A stretch of DNA of 35,918 nt from Gammaproteobacteria bacterium (GTDB lineage: Bacteria > Pseudomonadota > Gammaproteobacteria > Natronospirales > REEB76). Positions 15,842 to 27,646 of this stretch are shown here, piece after piece (position 1 is the first letter of the stretch; each line of letters begins with the position of its first letter). Where the stretch lies: contig DASVOS010000009.1 in the NCBI GenBank assembly GCA_036383255.1, positions 212,110-248,027 of the forward strand, written 5' to 3'. Under the pieces are notes generated by a model that made no database searches, was not told where the DNA came from, and was given only the letters and a program-made list of their open reading frames with translations. The position numbers and the translations under genes were made by a program.

Positions 15842-16063
15842 ATGAACCGCAGAACTGCCTTGTTACTGGTCTTTGGGATCAGCGTCGTCGGTGTGCTCTT
15901 TTCGGGCACCCTCACCTATCGTGAGTTCGCGGCGCAGGCCTCCGCCTGTGGACCGGTAGGCCAGCCCGGCACGGTATTTGGCTACCCGGCCTGCGTCTAT
16001 GGGTTGGTGATGTATGCGGTGCTGGGCTTGGTGTCCGCCTGGGGACTGGCGGCGAAGCGGTGA
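15842..16063 (+). CDS. Small membrane protein with a conserved-looking cysteine pair
   Basis: A 73-residue protein with two hydrophobic segments, about 6-24 and 50-69, joined by a short loop carrying Cys36 and Cys51 (ACGPVGQPGTVFGYPACVYG). GGGAG stands 7 bases before the ATG. The G-Y-P-A-C-V-Y-G ending recalls small VKOR-like or thiol-redox membrane proteins, but this is only a resemblance. The gene stands alone between the c-di-GMP pair (divergent) and the tRNA-Ser cluster. Codon use and the clear ribosome-binding site support a real gene. Function unknown. Confidence 0.65.
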   Translation: MNRRTALLLVFGISVVGVLFSGTLTYREFAAQASACGPVGQPGTVFGYPACVYGLVMYAVLGLVSAWGLAAKR

Positions 16064-16098
16064 AATCCCTAAACAACGTGACCTGTGAACCTGGAATA

Positions 16099-16202
16099 TG
16101 GCGGAGGGAGTGAGATTCGAACTCACGAAGGACTTCCGCCCTTGCCGGTTTTCAAGCCGCGCGACGCATGCGTCGCGCCTTAACCCGCTCGGCCAGCGAA
16201 TT
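16099..16202 (-). pseudogene. Degenerate tRNA-Ser (UGA) copy
   Basis: On the minus strand the D-arm start TGGCCGAGCGGG, the loop CTTGAAAA with anticodon TGA, a variable arm, the T-arm GTGAGTTCGAATCTCAC and a 3' end CCCTCCGCCA are all recognisable. However, the seven bases before the D-arm do not pair with the 3' acceptor strand (GGAGGGA would be required), the anticodon stem has mismatches, and a perfect 20-base palindrome (16159-16178) lies between D-arm and anticodon arm. It is very unlikely to give a functional tRNA. Confidence 0.75.
16159..16178. repeat. Perfect 20-base palindrome inside the tRNA-Ser remnant
   Basis: GCGCGACGCATGCGTCGCGC is identical to its reverse complement over all 20 bases. 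In the intact tRNA-Ser nearby the same place (between the D-loop and the anticodon stem) has only a few bases, so the palindrome looks inserted or expanded. Confidence 0.7.
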
Positions 16203-16211
16203 TAGAAAAGG

Positions 16212-16316
16212 TGGCGGAGGGGGTGGGATTACTCCGGGCATCCCTGCCCTTCGCCCCTACGGGGCCCGCGCTTCGCGCGGTTCCAAATCGCTCCCGGCGA
16301 TTTTGTCGAACCCACG
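16212..16316 (-). pseudogene. tRNA-Ser 3' fragment interrupted by a 75-base hairpin array
   Basis: The plus-strand pieces TGGCGGAGGGGGTGGGATT (16212-16230) and TCGAACCCACG (16306-16316) together make the T-arm and 3' acceptor end of a serine-type tRNA read on the minus strand. They are split inside the T-loop by about 75 bases (16231-16305). Nothing of the anticodon or D-arm remains next to it. Confidence 0.65.
16231..16305. repeat. REP-like insert of four consecutive hairpins
   Basis: Four inverted repeats follow each other: GGGCA/TGCCC (16236-16249, loop 4), GCCCC/GGGGC (16253-16265, loop 3), CCGCGC/GCGCGG (16266-16280, loop 3) and AAATCGC/GCGATTT (16285-16303, loop 5). The dense, short-loop layout resembles REP/BIME-type palindromic elements. 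It carries no coding potential I would trust. Relationship to named families was not tested. Confidence 0.6.
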
Positions 16317-16325
16317 ATAGTGAAT

Positions 16326-16415
16326 TGGCGGAGAGGGTGAGATTCGAACTCACGAGAAGCTTACGCCTCTGGCGGTTTTCAAGACCGCTGCCTTAGACCG
16401 CTCGGCCACCTCTCC
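16326..16415 (-). tRNA. tRNA-Ser (anticodon UGA)
   Basis: A complete class II tRNA of 90 bases with encoded CCA. The acceptor stem GGAGAGG pairs with CCTCTCC; the D-arm reads TGGCCGAGCGG; the anticodon loop CTTGAAA gives anticodon TGA, decoding UCN serine codons; a long variable arm and the T-arm GTGAGTTCGAATCTCAC follow. It starts 11 bases after the serS stop on the same strand, so enzyme and tRNA may be cotranscribed. Confidence 0.95.
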
Positions 16416-16426
16416 GAATGTGACGA

Positions 16427-19015
<2,589 letters not shown>

Positions 19016-19038
<23 letters not shown>

Positions 19039-19408
19039 CGATGATCGAGAGACGCACACGTGTGAGCCAGCGGGCTGGATACCAGAGGCCCACCGCCGCG
19101 CCAGCGCAGTCCGCAGCCCAGTCCAGCCACTCGGCGTCGCGGCCGGTGTAGGCCTGCGCGATCTCGATGAGCCCCCCCGCCGCGGCGAAGACGAGCCCGA
19201 TCCAGAGCCAGCGGCGCGGTGCGGCTGCGGTGAACCACGCGGTGAGGATGAGGTAGGCGCTGAAGTGCTCGAGCTTGTCCACGTGCATGAACGGCGGCTC
19301 GATGTCCGGCGGCGAGGGCGTGAGGCTGCCCCACACCACCAGCGCCACCAGCGCCCAGCCAGCTGCGAGCCAGAGATGCGCCGCCGGGGCGGCGCGGGTC
19401 TCAGCCAC
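19016..19408 (-). CDS. VanZ-like small membrane protein
   Basis: A 130-residue protein with about four hydrophobic segments: [20 protein letters not shown], a central [38 protein letters not shown], and a C-terminal [15 protein letters not shown]. The sequence K-x-x-H-F-x-A-Y and the following E-I-x-Q-x-Y are characteristic of VanZ-family proteins, whose function outside teicoplanin resistance is mostly unknown. It overlaps lolA by 8 bases upstream and rarA by 23 downstream, so it is translated as part of the same run. A cell-envelope role is plausible but not shown. Confidence 0.8.
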
Positions 19409-20042
19409 GGGGTTTGCCGTCGCCCGTGTCGCCGATCACGTCGGCGCCGGCGGGCGGCGCGAACTGGAAGCTGGCTTCGTCCACCGCGGGATTGCGCTGC
19501 ACGTGGTCGAAGCTGATGCGGGTGGTGTTGCCGAGGTTGTCCTTGAGTTCCATCACTGCCACGTCCTTGTCCTTGAAGCCGAGCTTGACGCTGTCGAAGT
19601 CCGTATCCTTGACCTTGGGGGTGAGACCGACCCAGACGAGGCCGTCCTTCTCACCCATGTCCGTCACCTTGAAGGTCTTGTCCACTTCGTTGGAGCCGGC
19701 CAGCAGCACCGCCGGGCTCGCCGCCAGGGTGTCATTCAGGGGCTTCACCGTGACCTGTTGCAGCGCCACATCGTAGAGCCACAGGTGCCTGCCGTCGGCC
19801 ACGATGGTCTGCTCATCCGGCTTGGCGTAGTCCCACCGGAAGCGGTCCGGGCGCTTGATGGCGAGGGTACCCACGGACTGCTTCACCAGCTTCTGGTTGG
19901 AATCCAGCACCACTTGGGTGAAGCCGGCCTTGAGGCTGTGCACGTCCTTCAGGAACGCGCGCAAGCGGTCCACGCCGGAATCGGCGGCCTGGAGCGGCAG
20001 GGAGACAAGCAGCAGTAGCGCACTCAAGACAAGACGTGTCAT
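19401..20042 (-). CDS. lolA: Outer-membrane lipoprotein carrier LolA
   Basis: A 213-residue periplasmic chaperone that takes lipoproteins from LolCDE to LolB. A signal peptide, [19 protein letters not shown], is followed by the mature protein with the LolA hallmarks [22 protein letters not shown] (holding the conserved Arg/Trp near 65-70) and [15 protein letters not shown] 20042 is chosen because AGAGG precedes it and it opens the signal peptide; a reading from 20069 adds a hydrophilic stretch before the signal. It follows ftsK by 16 bases. The Wza-like protein of this window is one likely client. Confidence 0.95.
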   Translation of the reverse strand: MTRLVLSALLLLVSLPLQAADSGVDRLRAFLKDVHSLKAGFTQVVLDSNQKLVKQSVGTLAIKRPDRFRWDYAKPDEQTIVADGRHLWLYDVALQQVTVKPLNDTLAASPAVLLAGSNEVDKTFKVTDMGEKDGLVWVGLTPKVKDTDFDSVKLGFKDKDVAVMELKDNLGNTTRISFDHVQRNPAVDEASFQFAPPAGADVIGDTGDGKPRG

Positions 20043-20058
20043 GGGGACCTCTATATGT

Positions 20059-22386
20059 CTATTCGTCACTTCCGGGCGGCGGCGCGGCCACCAGCACCTC
20101 GCGGGCGCCGTTGGACTGGAGGGGACCCACGATGCCGCGGGTCTCCATCTCCTCGATCATGCGCGCGGCTCGGTTATAGCCGATCTTGAGCCGGCGCTGC
20201 ACGCCGGAGATCGAGGCCTTGCGGCTTTCGGTGACGATGCGCACCGCCTGGTCGTACAGGGGATCCGCCTCGCCGCTGGCCTCCCCTTCCTCGCCCGGCT
20301 CGGCCGGGAACCCCGGGATGGCCTCGCTGGGACCGGACAGTATCTCTTCTATGTAGTGCGGCTGGCCCTTGCGCTTGAGGTGCGCCACCACCTTGTGCAC
20401 TTCCTGGTCGCTGACGAAGGCGCCATGGATGCGGGTCGGCACCGAGGTGCCGGAAGGCAGGTACAGCATGTCGCCGTGGCCCAGCAGCGACTCGGCGCCC
20501 TGCTGGTCCAGGATGGTGCGGGAATCCACCCGCGCCGAGACCTGGAAGGCGATGCGGGTCGGGATGTTGGCCTTGATGAGGCCGGTGATCACGTCCACCG
20601 AGGGGCGCTGCGTGGCGAGCACCAGGTGGATGCCGGAAGCGCGCGCCTTCTGGGCCAGGCGTGCGATCAGCTCCTCCACCTTCTTGCCCACCACCATCAT
20701 CATGTCGGCGAGTTCGTCCACCACCACCACGATGTTGGGCATGGGCTGGAGGCGCGGGATGTCGGAATCCGGCAGCAGCGCGAGCTTCTCGGCGCTCAGC
20801 AAGGGATCGATGATGGGCTTCTTGGCCTCGATGGCCTCCTTCACCTTGCGGTTATAGCCCGCGAGGTTGCGCACGCCCAGGGCCGCCATCAGCTTATAGC
20901 GGCGCTCCATCTCCGCCACGCACCAGCGCAGTGCGTTGGAGGCCTCCTTCATGTCCGTCACGACCGGCGCCAGGAGATGCGGGATGCCCTCATACACCGA
21001 GAGCTCCAGCATCTTGGGATCGATCATGATCATGCGGGTGTGCTCGGCGGTTGCCTTGTACACCAGGCTCAGGATCATGGCGTTGATGCCCACCGACTTG
21101 CCGGAGCCGGTGGTGCCGGCGATAAGCAGGTGCGGCATCTTCTCCAGGTCCGCGACCATGGAATTGCCGCCGATATCCTTGCCCAGGGCGAGCGTCAGCG
21201 GCGAGCCGCTCTTGTCGAATTCTTCGGACCGGATGATCTCACCGAGCGTGACCAATTGCCGCGCCTCGTTGGGGATCTCCAGGCCCACTACGGACTTGCC
21301 GGGGATGACTTCCACCACACGCACGCTGATGGCCGAGAGGCCGCGCGCCAGGTCCTTGGCGAGGTTGGTGATCTGGCTCACCTTCACGCCCGGCGCCGGC
21401 TGCAGCTCGAAGCGCGTGACCACCGGGCCCGGGTTCACCGCCACCACCTGCACGTCCACGCCGAAGTCCTTGAGCTTGATCTCGACGGTGCGGGACATGG
21501 CCTCCAGCGCCGCCTCCGAGTAACCCTCCACCTTCGGTGGCTTGTCGTCCAGCAGCGAGAGCGGCGGCAGCTCGGAGTCCGAGGGCGGCTCGAACAGCGG
21601 CACCTGGCGCTCGCGCTCGGCGCGCGGGCTCGGCGCGGCCGGCTTGGCGATGGGCTCGATGCGCGGCTTGGGCTTCTTCTTGACCTCTTCCTGGTGGACC
21701 TTCACCACCTCCACGTGCTGCTCGCGCACGCGCCGTGCCTGGATGGTCTCCTGCAGCCAGGCCAGGCGGTTACGCAGCTTCTCAAGGAGGAGCAGCGTCC
21801 AGTGGCCGGTGCGGTCCATGAGCGCGAGCCAGGAGAGGCCCGTGAACACCGTGACCGCGCCCAGGAACACCGCCAGCAGCACCAGTGTGGCGCCGAGCGG
21901 GCTCAACGCATGCGCCAGGTTCTTGCCGACCAGGTCGCCCAGCACGCCGCCCGCGTCCACCGGCATCTGGCCGGGGTCGGTGTTGGAGTTGATGGAGGCG
22001 AGCGCGCTCGCGGTGATGAGCGATAGCAGGAGGCCGCCGATGCGGGCGGTCAGGTGCCACTTGTTCACGGGCTCGGTGGACTTGCGGGCCCGGAAGATGA
22101 GCCAGCCGGACCAGATCAGCAGCGCCGCCAGGAGATACGCGGGGTAGCCGATCAGGAAGTACAGGAAGTCGGCGAGCCAGGCCCCGGCCGGGCCGATGGC
22201 GTTCTGCACCTTGCCACCGTCCCCGCTGTAGGAGAACCCGGGGTCGTGCGGGCTGTAGGTAGAGAGCGCAAGCAACAGCACGAGACCCGCCACCAGGAAC
22301 ATCCAGAGGGCAGCTTCCTTGAACCCCTGCGCCAGATGTATGGCCAGAGGGGAGCGTTCGTTCTCGTTGCGTGTCGCTTGCGCCAC
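20059..22386 (-). CDS. ftsK: DNA translocase FtsK
   Basis: A 775-residue septal DNA pump that clears chromosomes and activates XerCD at dif. About four transmembrane helices occupy residues 25-190; a short charged linker rich in Lys, Pro and Glu runs over about 215-280, much shorter than in E. coli. The motor has Walker [17 protein letters not shown] (about 420-435) and Walker [15 protein letters not shown]. The C-terminal winged-helix gamma domain ([20 protein letters not shown]) reads KOPS signals. Start is GTG 22386 with AGGA 5 bases before; no ATG fits. It lies 18 bases after ald and leads into lolA. Confidence 0.97.
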   Translation of the reverse strand: MAQATRNENERSPLAIHLAQGFKEAALWMFLVAGLVLLLALSTYSPHDPGFSYSGDGGKVQNAIGPAGAWLADFLYFLIGYPAYLLAALLIWSGWLIFRARKSTEPVNKWHLTARIGGLLLSLITASALASINSNTDPGQMPVDAGGVLGDLVGKNLAHALSPLGATLVLLAVFLGAVTVFTGLSWLALMDRTGHWTLLLLEKLRNRLAWLQETIQARRVREQHVEVVKVHQEEVKKKPKPRIEPIAKPAAPSPRAERERQVPLFEPPSDSELPPLSLLDDKPPKVEGYSEAALEAMSRTVEIKLKDFGVDVQVVAVNPGPVVTRFELQPAPGVKVSQITNLAKDLARGLSAISVRVVEVIPGKSVVGLEIPNEARQLVTLGEIIRSEEFDKSGSPLTLALGKDIGGNSMVADLEKMPHLLIAGTTGSGKSVGINAMILSLVYKATAEHTRMIMIDPKMLELSVYEGIPHLLAPVVTDMKEASNALRWCVAEMERRYKLMAALGVRNLAGYNRKVKEAIEAKKPIIDPLLSAEKLALLPDSDIPRLQPMPNIVVVVDELADMMMVVGKKVEELIARLAQKARASGIHLVLATQRPSVDVITGLIKANIPTRIAFQVSARVDSRTILDQQGAESLLGHGDMLYLPSGTSVPTRIHGAFVSDQEVHKVVAHLKRKGQPHYIEEILSGPSEAIPGFPAEPGEEGEASGEADPLYDQAVRIVTESRKASISGVQRRLKIGYNRAARMIEEMETRGIVGPLQSNGAREVLVAAPPPGSDE

Positions 22387-22404
22387 GGCTTTCCTGGTGC
22401 CGCG

Positions 22405-23460
22405 CTACTTCAGCAGCGCAGGATGCACCACCTTGCCGCCTTCCACGTTGATGCCCTTGCGCAGGGACTCGAGGTCGCGCCAACCGCCGGCCGCGAGCTT
22501 GACCGCGTAGGGGGTGATGGCGGCCGAGAGCGCCTGGGACGAGGTGCGAGGCACCGCGCCCGGCATGTTGGTGACTGTGAAGTGGGTGACGCCTTCCCAC
22601 ACGTAGGTGGGGTTGTCCCAGGTGGTCGGCTTGGTGGTCTCCACGCAGCCGCCCTGGTCCACGGAGATGTCCGCGACCACGGAACCCGGCTGCATGCTGC
22701 GCACCATGTCAGCGGTGACCACGTGCGGCGCCTTGGCGCCGGTGACCAGCACCGCGCCCACCACGATGTCGGCGTACTTCACCGCCTCGGCGATGTCGGC
22801 GCTGTGGGGGTAGAGAGCGGTCACGTTGGGACCGAGGTCGCGCATGCGCTCCATGCGGTCGCGCGAGATATCGAACACCGTCACCTGCGCGCCCATGCCG
22901 GCGGCCACGGTGGCGGAGGCACCACCGGCCACGCCGGCACCGACGATGACCACTCGGCCGCGCTTGGCGGCGGGCACGCCGCCCAGCAGGATGCCCTTGC
23001 CGCCCATAGGCTGGTGCAGGAGATGCGTACCGACCTGGATGGAGAGGCGCCCGGCGATGTCGCTCATGGGCGCGAGCAGCGGCAGCCGGCCGTCTTCCTC
23101 GACGGTCTCGAAGGCGACCGCGGTGCAGCCGATCTTCTTCAGGCTCTCGGTGAGCTCCGGCAGGGCCGCGAGATGCAGGTAGCAGAACAGCAGGTGGTCC
23201 TTGCGCAGCAGCTCGAGGTCGGCCTTGATGGGCTCCTTGACCTTCACGATCATCTCCGCCTTGCCGTACACGTCGGCAGCGCTGTTCAGCACCTCGACGC
23301 CAACGCTGCGGAAGTTGTCGTCGCTGTAGCCGCTCTTGATGCCGGCGTTCTTCTCGATGAACACCTGGTGGCCGTGGCGGACGAGCTCCGCGGCAGCGGC
23401 CGGGATCAGGCCGACGCGGCCTTCGAGCGGCTTCAGCTCGCGGGGAATACCGATGCGCAT
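22405..23460 (-). CDS. ald: Alanine dehydrogenase
   Basis: A 351-residue NAD-dependent enzyme interconverting L-alanine and pyruvate plus ammonia. It opens MRIGIPRELKPLEGRVGL, with the pyruvate-contact lysine region MIVKVKEP at about 68-75 and the catalytic histidine in FCYLHLAALPEL. The nucleotide fold is VVIVGAGVAGGASATVAAGMG at about 170-190. The C-terminus is about 20 residues shorter than typical Ald. AGGAG stands 7 bases before the ATG. A TTTCG-n8-CGAAA inverted repeat lies 25-50 bases upstream of it and could be a control site. It is divergent from trxB and 18 bases ahead of ftsK. Confidence 0.95.
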   Translation of the reverse strand: MRIGIPRELKPLEGRVGLIPAAAAELVRHGHQVFIEKNAGIKSGYSDDNFRSVGVEVLNSAADVYGKAEMIVKVKEPIKADLELLRKDHLLFCYLHLAALPELTESLKKIGCTAVAFETVEEDGRLPLLAPMSDIAGRLSIQVGTHLLHQPMGGKGILLGGVPAAKRGRVVIVGAGVAGGASATVAAGMGAQVTVFDISRDRMERMRDLGPNVTALYPHSADIAEAVKYADIVVGAVLVTGAKAPHVVTADMVRSMQPGSVVADISVDQGGCVETTKPTTWDNPTYVWEGVTHFTVTNMPGAVPRTSSQALSAAITPYAVKLAAGGWRDLESLRKGINVEGGKVVHPALLK

Positions 23461-24687
<1,227 letters not shown>

Positions 24688-24705
24688 CGCTAAGCTACCT
24701 GTACT

Positions 24706-25863
24706 GTGAAAGTGCAGGTCCACGACAGTATCGACGGCATCTCCCCCGCGGAGTGGAACAGACTCGCGGGAGACAACCCCTTCCTGAACCATGCATTCCT
24801 GGCAGCACTCGAGCACAGCGGTTCCGCCGATGCCACCAGCGGCTGGCGGGCGCTCCACCTCAGCTGCCGCGACGAGACCGGCTCCCTGCTAGGTGCCCTG
24901 CCCCTTTATCTCAAGTCTCACTCCTACGGCGAGTTCGTGTTCGATTGGGCCTGGGCTGATGCCTACCAACGGCATGGCCTCTCCTACTATCCCAAGCTGG
25001 TCTCGGCAGCGCCCTTCTCCCCCGTGCCGGGCCCCCGCCTGCTGGTGATGCCGGGGGCGGAGCGTGGCGGGGTGGTTGCAGCACTGCTGGAAGAGCTGCG
25101 CGCGCTGGCCAAGGGGTATGAGGCATCATCCGTGCATTGCCTCTTCCCCGTGGAGCAGGAACTGCCGGCCTGGAACCAGGCCGGCTTCCTCACCCGCCGC
25201 GATACCCAGTTCCACTGGCACAACCGGGACTACAGCGATTTCGAGCACTTCCTGGCGGAGTTCACCGCCGACAAGCGCAAGAAGGTGCGCCGGGAACGGC
25301 GCCGCATCGCGGAAGCGGGCATCGAGATGCGCATGCTTGCGGGTGGCGAGCTCGACGCGCCGCTCATGGATGCGCTGTACCGCTTCTATCTCTCCACCTA
25401 CGAGAAGCGCGGGCGGATGGCTTATCTGGAGAAAGGGTTCTTCGAGGAGCTGCGCCGTACGATGCCGGATGCCCTGCGGGTGTGCTTCGCGTTCCTGCGG
25501 GGCGAACCGGTGGCCGCCGCCATCTGCCTGCAGGGCGGCGACACGCTCTACGGCCGCCATTGGGGCTCGGAGCAGGAGTTCCATAGCCTGCATTTCGAGG
25601 CTTGCTACTACCAAGGCATCGAGTACTGCATCAAGACCGGTCTACGACATTTCAACCCCGGCACCCAGGGGGAACACAAGATCAGCCGGGGCTTCGAGCC
25701 CACCTTCACCTGGTCCACCCACTGGCTGGCGCGGCCGGAGTTCCACGCGGCCATTGACGAATACCTCCGGCGGGAACAGCATCTTGTGACAGCCTACCGC
25801 CGCGAGACGGAGGCACACCTGCCGTTCCACGCGGAGCGGCCGGCCCGGGGACACGACGACTGA
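24706..25863 (+). CDS. COG3146-type (DUF482/FemAB-like) predicted N-acyltransferase
   Basis: A 385-residue protein of the peptidoglycan-biosynthesis-like PF04339 group: PFLNHAFLAALEHSGSA near residue 25, the long SYYPKLVSAAPFSPVPGPRL stretch near 105, RDTQFHWHNRDYSDFEHFLA, KRKKVRRERRRIAEAGIE, and YGRHWGSEQEFHSLHFEACY. The fold is a double GNAT; substrate is unknown. The start is GTG 24706, without a strong ribosome-binding site. It sits between trxB and aat, a conserved neighbourhood. Because neighbours Aat and Bpt also modify amino termini with aminoacyl-tRNA, a link to protein or peptide acylation is tempting but unproven. Confidence 0.85.
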   Translation: MKVQVHDSIDGISPAEWNRLAGDNPFLNHAFLAALEHSGSADATSGWRALHLSCRDETGSLLGALPLYLKSHSYGEFVFDWAWADAYQRHGLSYYPKLVSAAPFSPVPGPRLLVMPGAERGGVVAALLEELRALAKGYEASSVHCLFPVEQELPAWNQAGFLTRRDTQFHWHNRDYSDFEHFLAEFTADKRKKVRRERRRIAEAGIEMRMLAGGELDAPLMDALYRFYLSTYEKRGRMAYLEKGFFEELRRTMPDALRVCFAFLRGEPVAAAICLQGGDTLYGRHWGSEQEFHSLHFEACYYQGIEYCIKTGLRHFNPGTQGEHKISRGFEPTFTWSTHWLARPEFHAAIDEYLRREQHLVTAYRRETEAHLPFHAERPARGHDD

Positions 25864-25886
25864 GGCCGAGAGTCTCATATATATAG

Positions 25887-26594
25887 ATGCACGCACCGCC
25901 CTTGAGACGCCTGCGCCCGGAGGACCCGCCGGAAGCCTTCCCGGATCCGGCGCTGGCCTTGCGCGAGCCCGACGGCCTGCTGGCGGTGGGCGGCGACCTC
26001 TCTCCGCAACGTCTGCTCTACGCCTACCGCCACGGCATCTTCCCCTGGTACGACGCCGAACTGCCCATCCTCTGGTGGTCGCCGGACCCGCGCGCGGTGA
26101 TCTTCCCGGATGGCCTGCACGTGAGCCGCTCGCTACACCGGCGCCTGAAGCGCGGCGGCTTCGAGCTCAGCTTCGACCGCGCCTTCGACGCGGTGATGCA
26201 GGCCTGTGCCGGACCCCGCCCCCAGTATCCGGAGGGCGGCACCTGGATCAACGCCGAGATGATGGAGGCTTACCGGCGCCTGCACGCGCTCGGCCATGCC
26301 CACTCCGTGGAGGTGTGGATGGAGGGGACGCTCGCGGGCGGCCTCTATGGCGTCGCCATCGGCCAGGTGTTCTTCGGCGAATCCATGTTCAGCCGCGTCA
26401 CGGACGGCTCCAAGATCGCGCTGGTCTCGCTGGCGCGGCGGCTGTGGGACTGGGGCTACGCGTTCATCGACTGCCAGGTGCATTCCGAGCACCTGGCGAG
26501 CCTCGGCAGCGCCCGGGTGCCGCGCGGCGAGTTCCTGCGGCTGCTGGAGCGGCATTGTGCCGGCGCCGTGAGTGCCTCCGCCTGGAGCGCCTGA
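25887..26594 (+). CDS. aat: Leucyl/phenylalanyl-tRNA--protein transferase
   Basis: A 235-residue cytoplasmic enzyme that adds Leu or Phe from tRNA to proteins starting with Lys or Arg, creating N-degrons. Signature stretches are [20 protein letters not shown] at about 51-70, [35 protein letters not shown] at about 151-169, and [15 protein letters not shown] 25887 is preceded by CATATATATAG with no Shine-Dalgarno sequence close by; the AT-rich run could serve as promoter or as an unstructured initiation region. Bpt follows after a single base. Family assignment is secure. Confidence 0.97.
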   Translation: MHAPPLRRLRPEDPPEAFPDPALALREPDGLLAVGGDLSPQRLLYAYRHGIFPWYDAELPILWWSPDPRAVIFPDGLHVSRSLHRRLKRGGFELSFDRAFDAVMQACAGPRPQYPEGGTWINAEMMEAYRRLHALGHAHSVEVWMEGTLAGGLYGVAIGQVFFGESMFSRVTDGSKIALVSLARRLWDWGYAFIDCQVHSEHLASLGSARVPRGEFLRLLERHCAGAVSASAWSA

Positions 26595-26595
26595 C

Positions 26596-27315
26596 ATGCG
26601 CGACACCGCCCGCCTCGACCTCATGATCACGCCGGAGCACCCCTGCAACTACCTGCCGGACCGAACCGCCCGCACCGTGTTCGTGGATCCCCGTGTCTCC
26701 ATGGACCAGGCGCTCTACACCGAGCTCGCACAGCACGGCTTCCGCCGCAGCGGGCCGCACGTGTACCGCCCCCACTGCGGCGAGTGCCGCGCCTGCGTGC
26801 CGTTGCGCGTGCCGGTGCAGGCGTTCCGGCCGGACCGCACCCAGAAGCGCGTGTACCGGCGCAACTCCGACCTGCGCCTCAGCCTGCGTCCGGCGGAGTT
26901 CGACCCGGAGCACTTCCGGCTCTATGGCCGCTACCTCGCAGCCCGCCACCCGGAAGGCGGCATGGACGGCGACAGCGAGGCGGACTACCGCCAGTTCCTG
27001 CTCAGTCCCTGGGGCCGCACCGCTCTCATGGAGATGCGGCTCGACGGCGCCCTGGTGGCGGTGGCCGTCACCGACGAACTCAAGGACGCCTTCTCGGCCG
27101 TCTACACCTTCTATGACCCGGCGCTCACGGAGCGCAGCCTCGGCACCTATGCGGTGTTGATGCAGATAGACGAGGCCCGGCGCCGGGGCCTGGAATGGCT
27201 GTACCTGGGCTACTGGATCGAGGCGAGCCGCAAGATGTCGTACAAGACCCGCTTCCACCCTTTCGAGACGCTGGGGGCGGATGGCTGGCTGCCGGGCGGC
27301 GTGCGTGTTGAATAG
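26596..27315 (+). CDS. bpt: Aspartate/glutamate leucyltransferase (Bpt; bacterial arginyltransferase family)
   Basis: A 239-residue enzyme that adds Leu to proteins starting with Asp or Glu, the acidic branch of the bacterial N-degron pathway. It shows [18 protein letters not shown] near the N-terminus, the cysteine motif [13 protein letters not shown] at about 57-69, [10 protein letters not shown], and [20 protein letters not shown] near 205-224. ATG 26596 follows the aat stop by one base; GGAG lies 9 bases before it. infA follows 50 bases later. Eukaryotic-like Ate1 arginyl transfer is the alternative, but bacterial homologues next to aat are generally Bpt. Confidence 0.95.
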   Translation: MRDTARLDLMITPEHPCNYLPDRTARTVFVDPRVSMDQALYTELAQHGFRRSGPHVYRPHCGECRACVPLRVPVQAFRPDRTQKRVYRRNSDLRLSLRPAEFDPEHFRLYGRYLAARHPEGGMDGDSEADYRQFLLSPWGRTALMEMRLDGALVAVAVTDELKDAFSAVYTFYDPALTERSLGTYAVLMQIDEARRRGLEWLYLGYWIEASRKMSYKTRFHPFETLGADGWLPGGVRVE

Positions 27316-27365
27316 CGGGCGGGATTCCGTCAGAATCTGCGCGCCCCAAATCAACCGGCAGGATT

Positions 27366-27584
27366 ATGGCTAAAGAAGAGAGCATCCAGATGGAAGGCAA
27401 GGTGGTGGAGACCCTCCCCAACACCACTTTCCGCGTCGAGCTGGACAACGGCCATGTGGTCCTCGCCCACATCTCCGGACGCATGCGCAAGCACTATATT
27501 CGTATTCTCACCGGTGATCGCGTGACGGTGGAGCTGACCCCGTACGACCTCACGAAGGGCCGCATCGTATTTCGCGGTAAGTAG
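27366..27584 (+). CDS. infA: Translation initiation factor IF-1
   Basis: A 72-residue OB-fold protein that binds the ribosomal A site during initiation. The sequence [20 protein letters not shown], then [20 protein letters not shown] and [12 protein letters not shown], is nearly identical to known proteobacterial IF-1. It lies between bpt and a strong terminator, convergent with clpA; aat-infA-clpA proximity is widespread in this class. Confidence 0.99.
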   Translation: MAKEESIQMEGKVVETLPNTTFRVELDNGHVVLAHISGRMRKHYIRILTGDRVTVELTPYDLTKGRIVFRGK

Positions 27585-27603
27585 GACTGCGACGAACTCA
27601 ATG

Positions 27604-27631
27604 AAAAAGCCGGGGCAAGCCCCGGCTTTTT
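27604..27631. terminator. Strong bidirectional rho-independent terminator
   Basis: A-run, then GCCGGGGC (27609-27616), AA, GCCCCGGC (27619-27626), then TTTTT (27627-27631). The 8-base GC stem with flanking A and T runs can end both infA (plus) and clpA (minus) transcripts; it lies 20 bases after infA and 16 after clpA. Confidence 0.95.
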
Positions 27632-27646
27632 CGTTTGCGGTCGCTC

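Noticed and set aside
16099-16202. Possible selenocysteine tRNA because of the odd structure
   Set aside because: The anticodon loop reads TGA (serine), not TCA, and the acceptor stem is broken.
16211-16396. Small plus-strand open frame across the tRNA-Ser region
   Set aside because: It is the antisense reading of tRNA-Ser and its fragment; such frames are a known source of false proteins.
19855-22026. Very long open frame on the plus strand opposite ftsK
   Set aside because: It is an antisense frame of a GC-rich gene, full of His/Arg/Gly/Leu low-complexity sequence with no domain, while ftsK is certain on the other strand.
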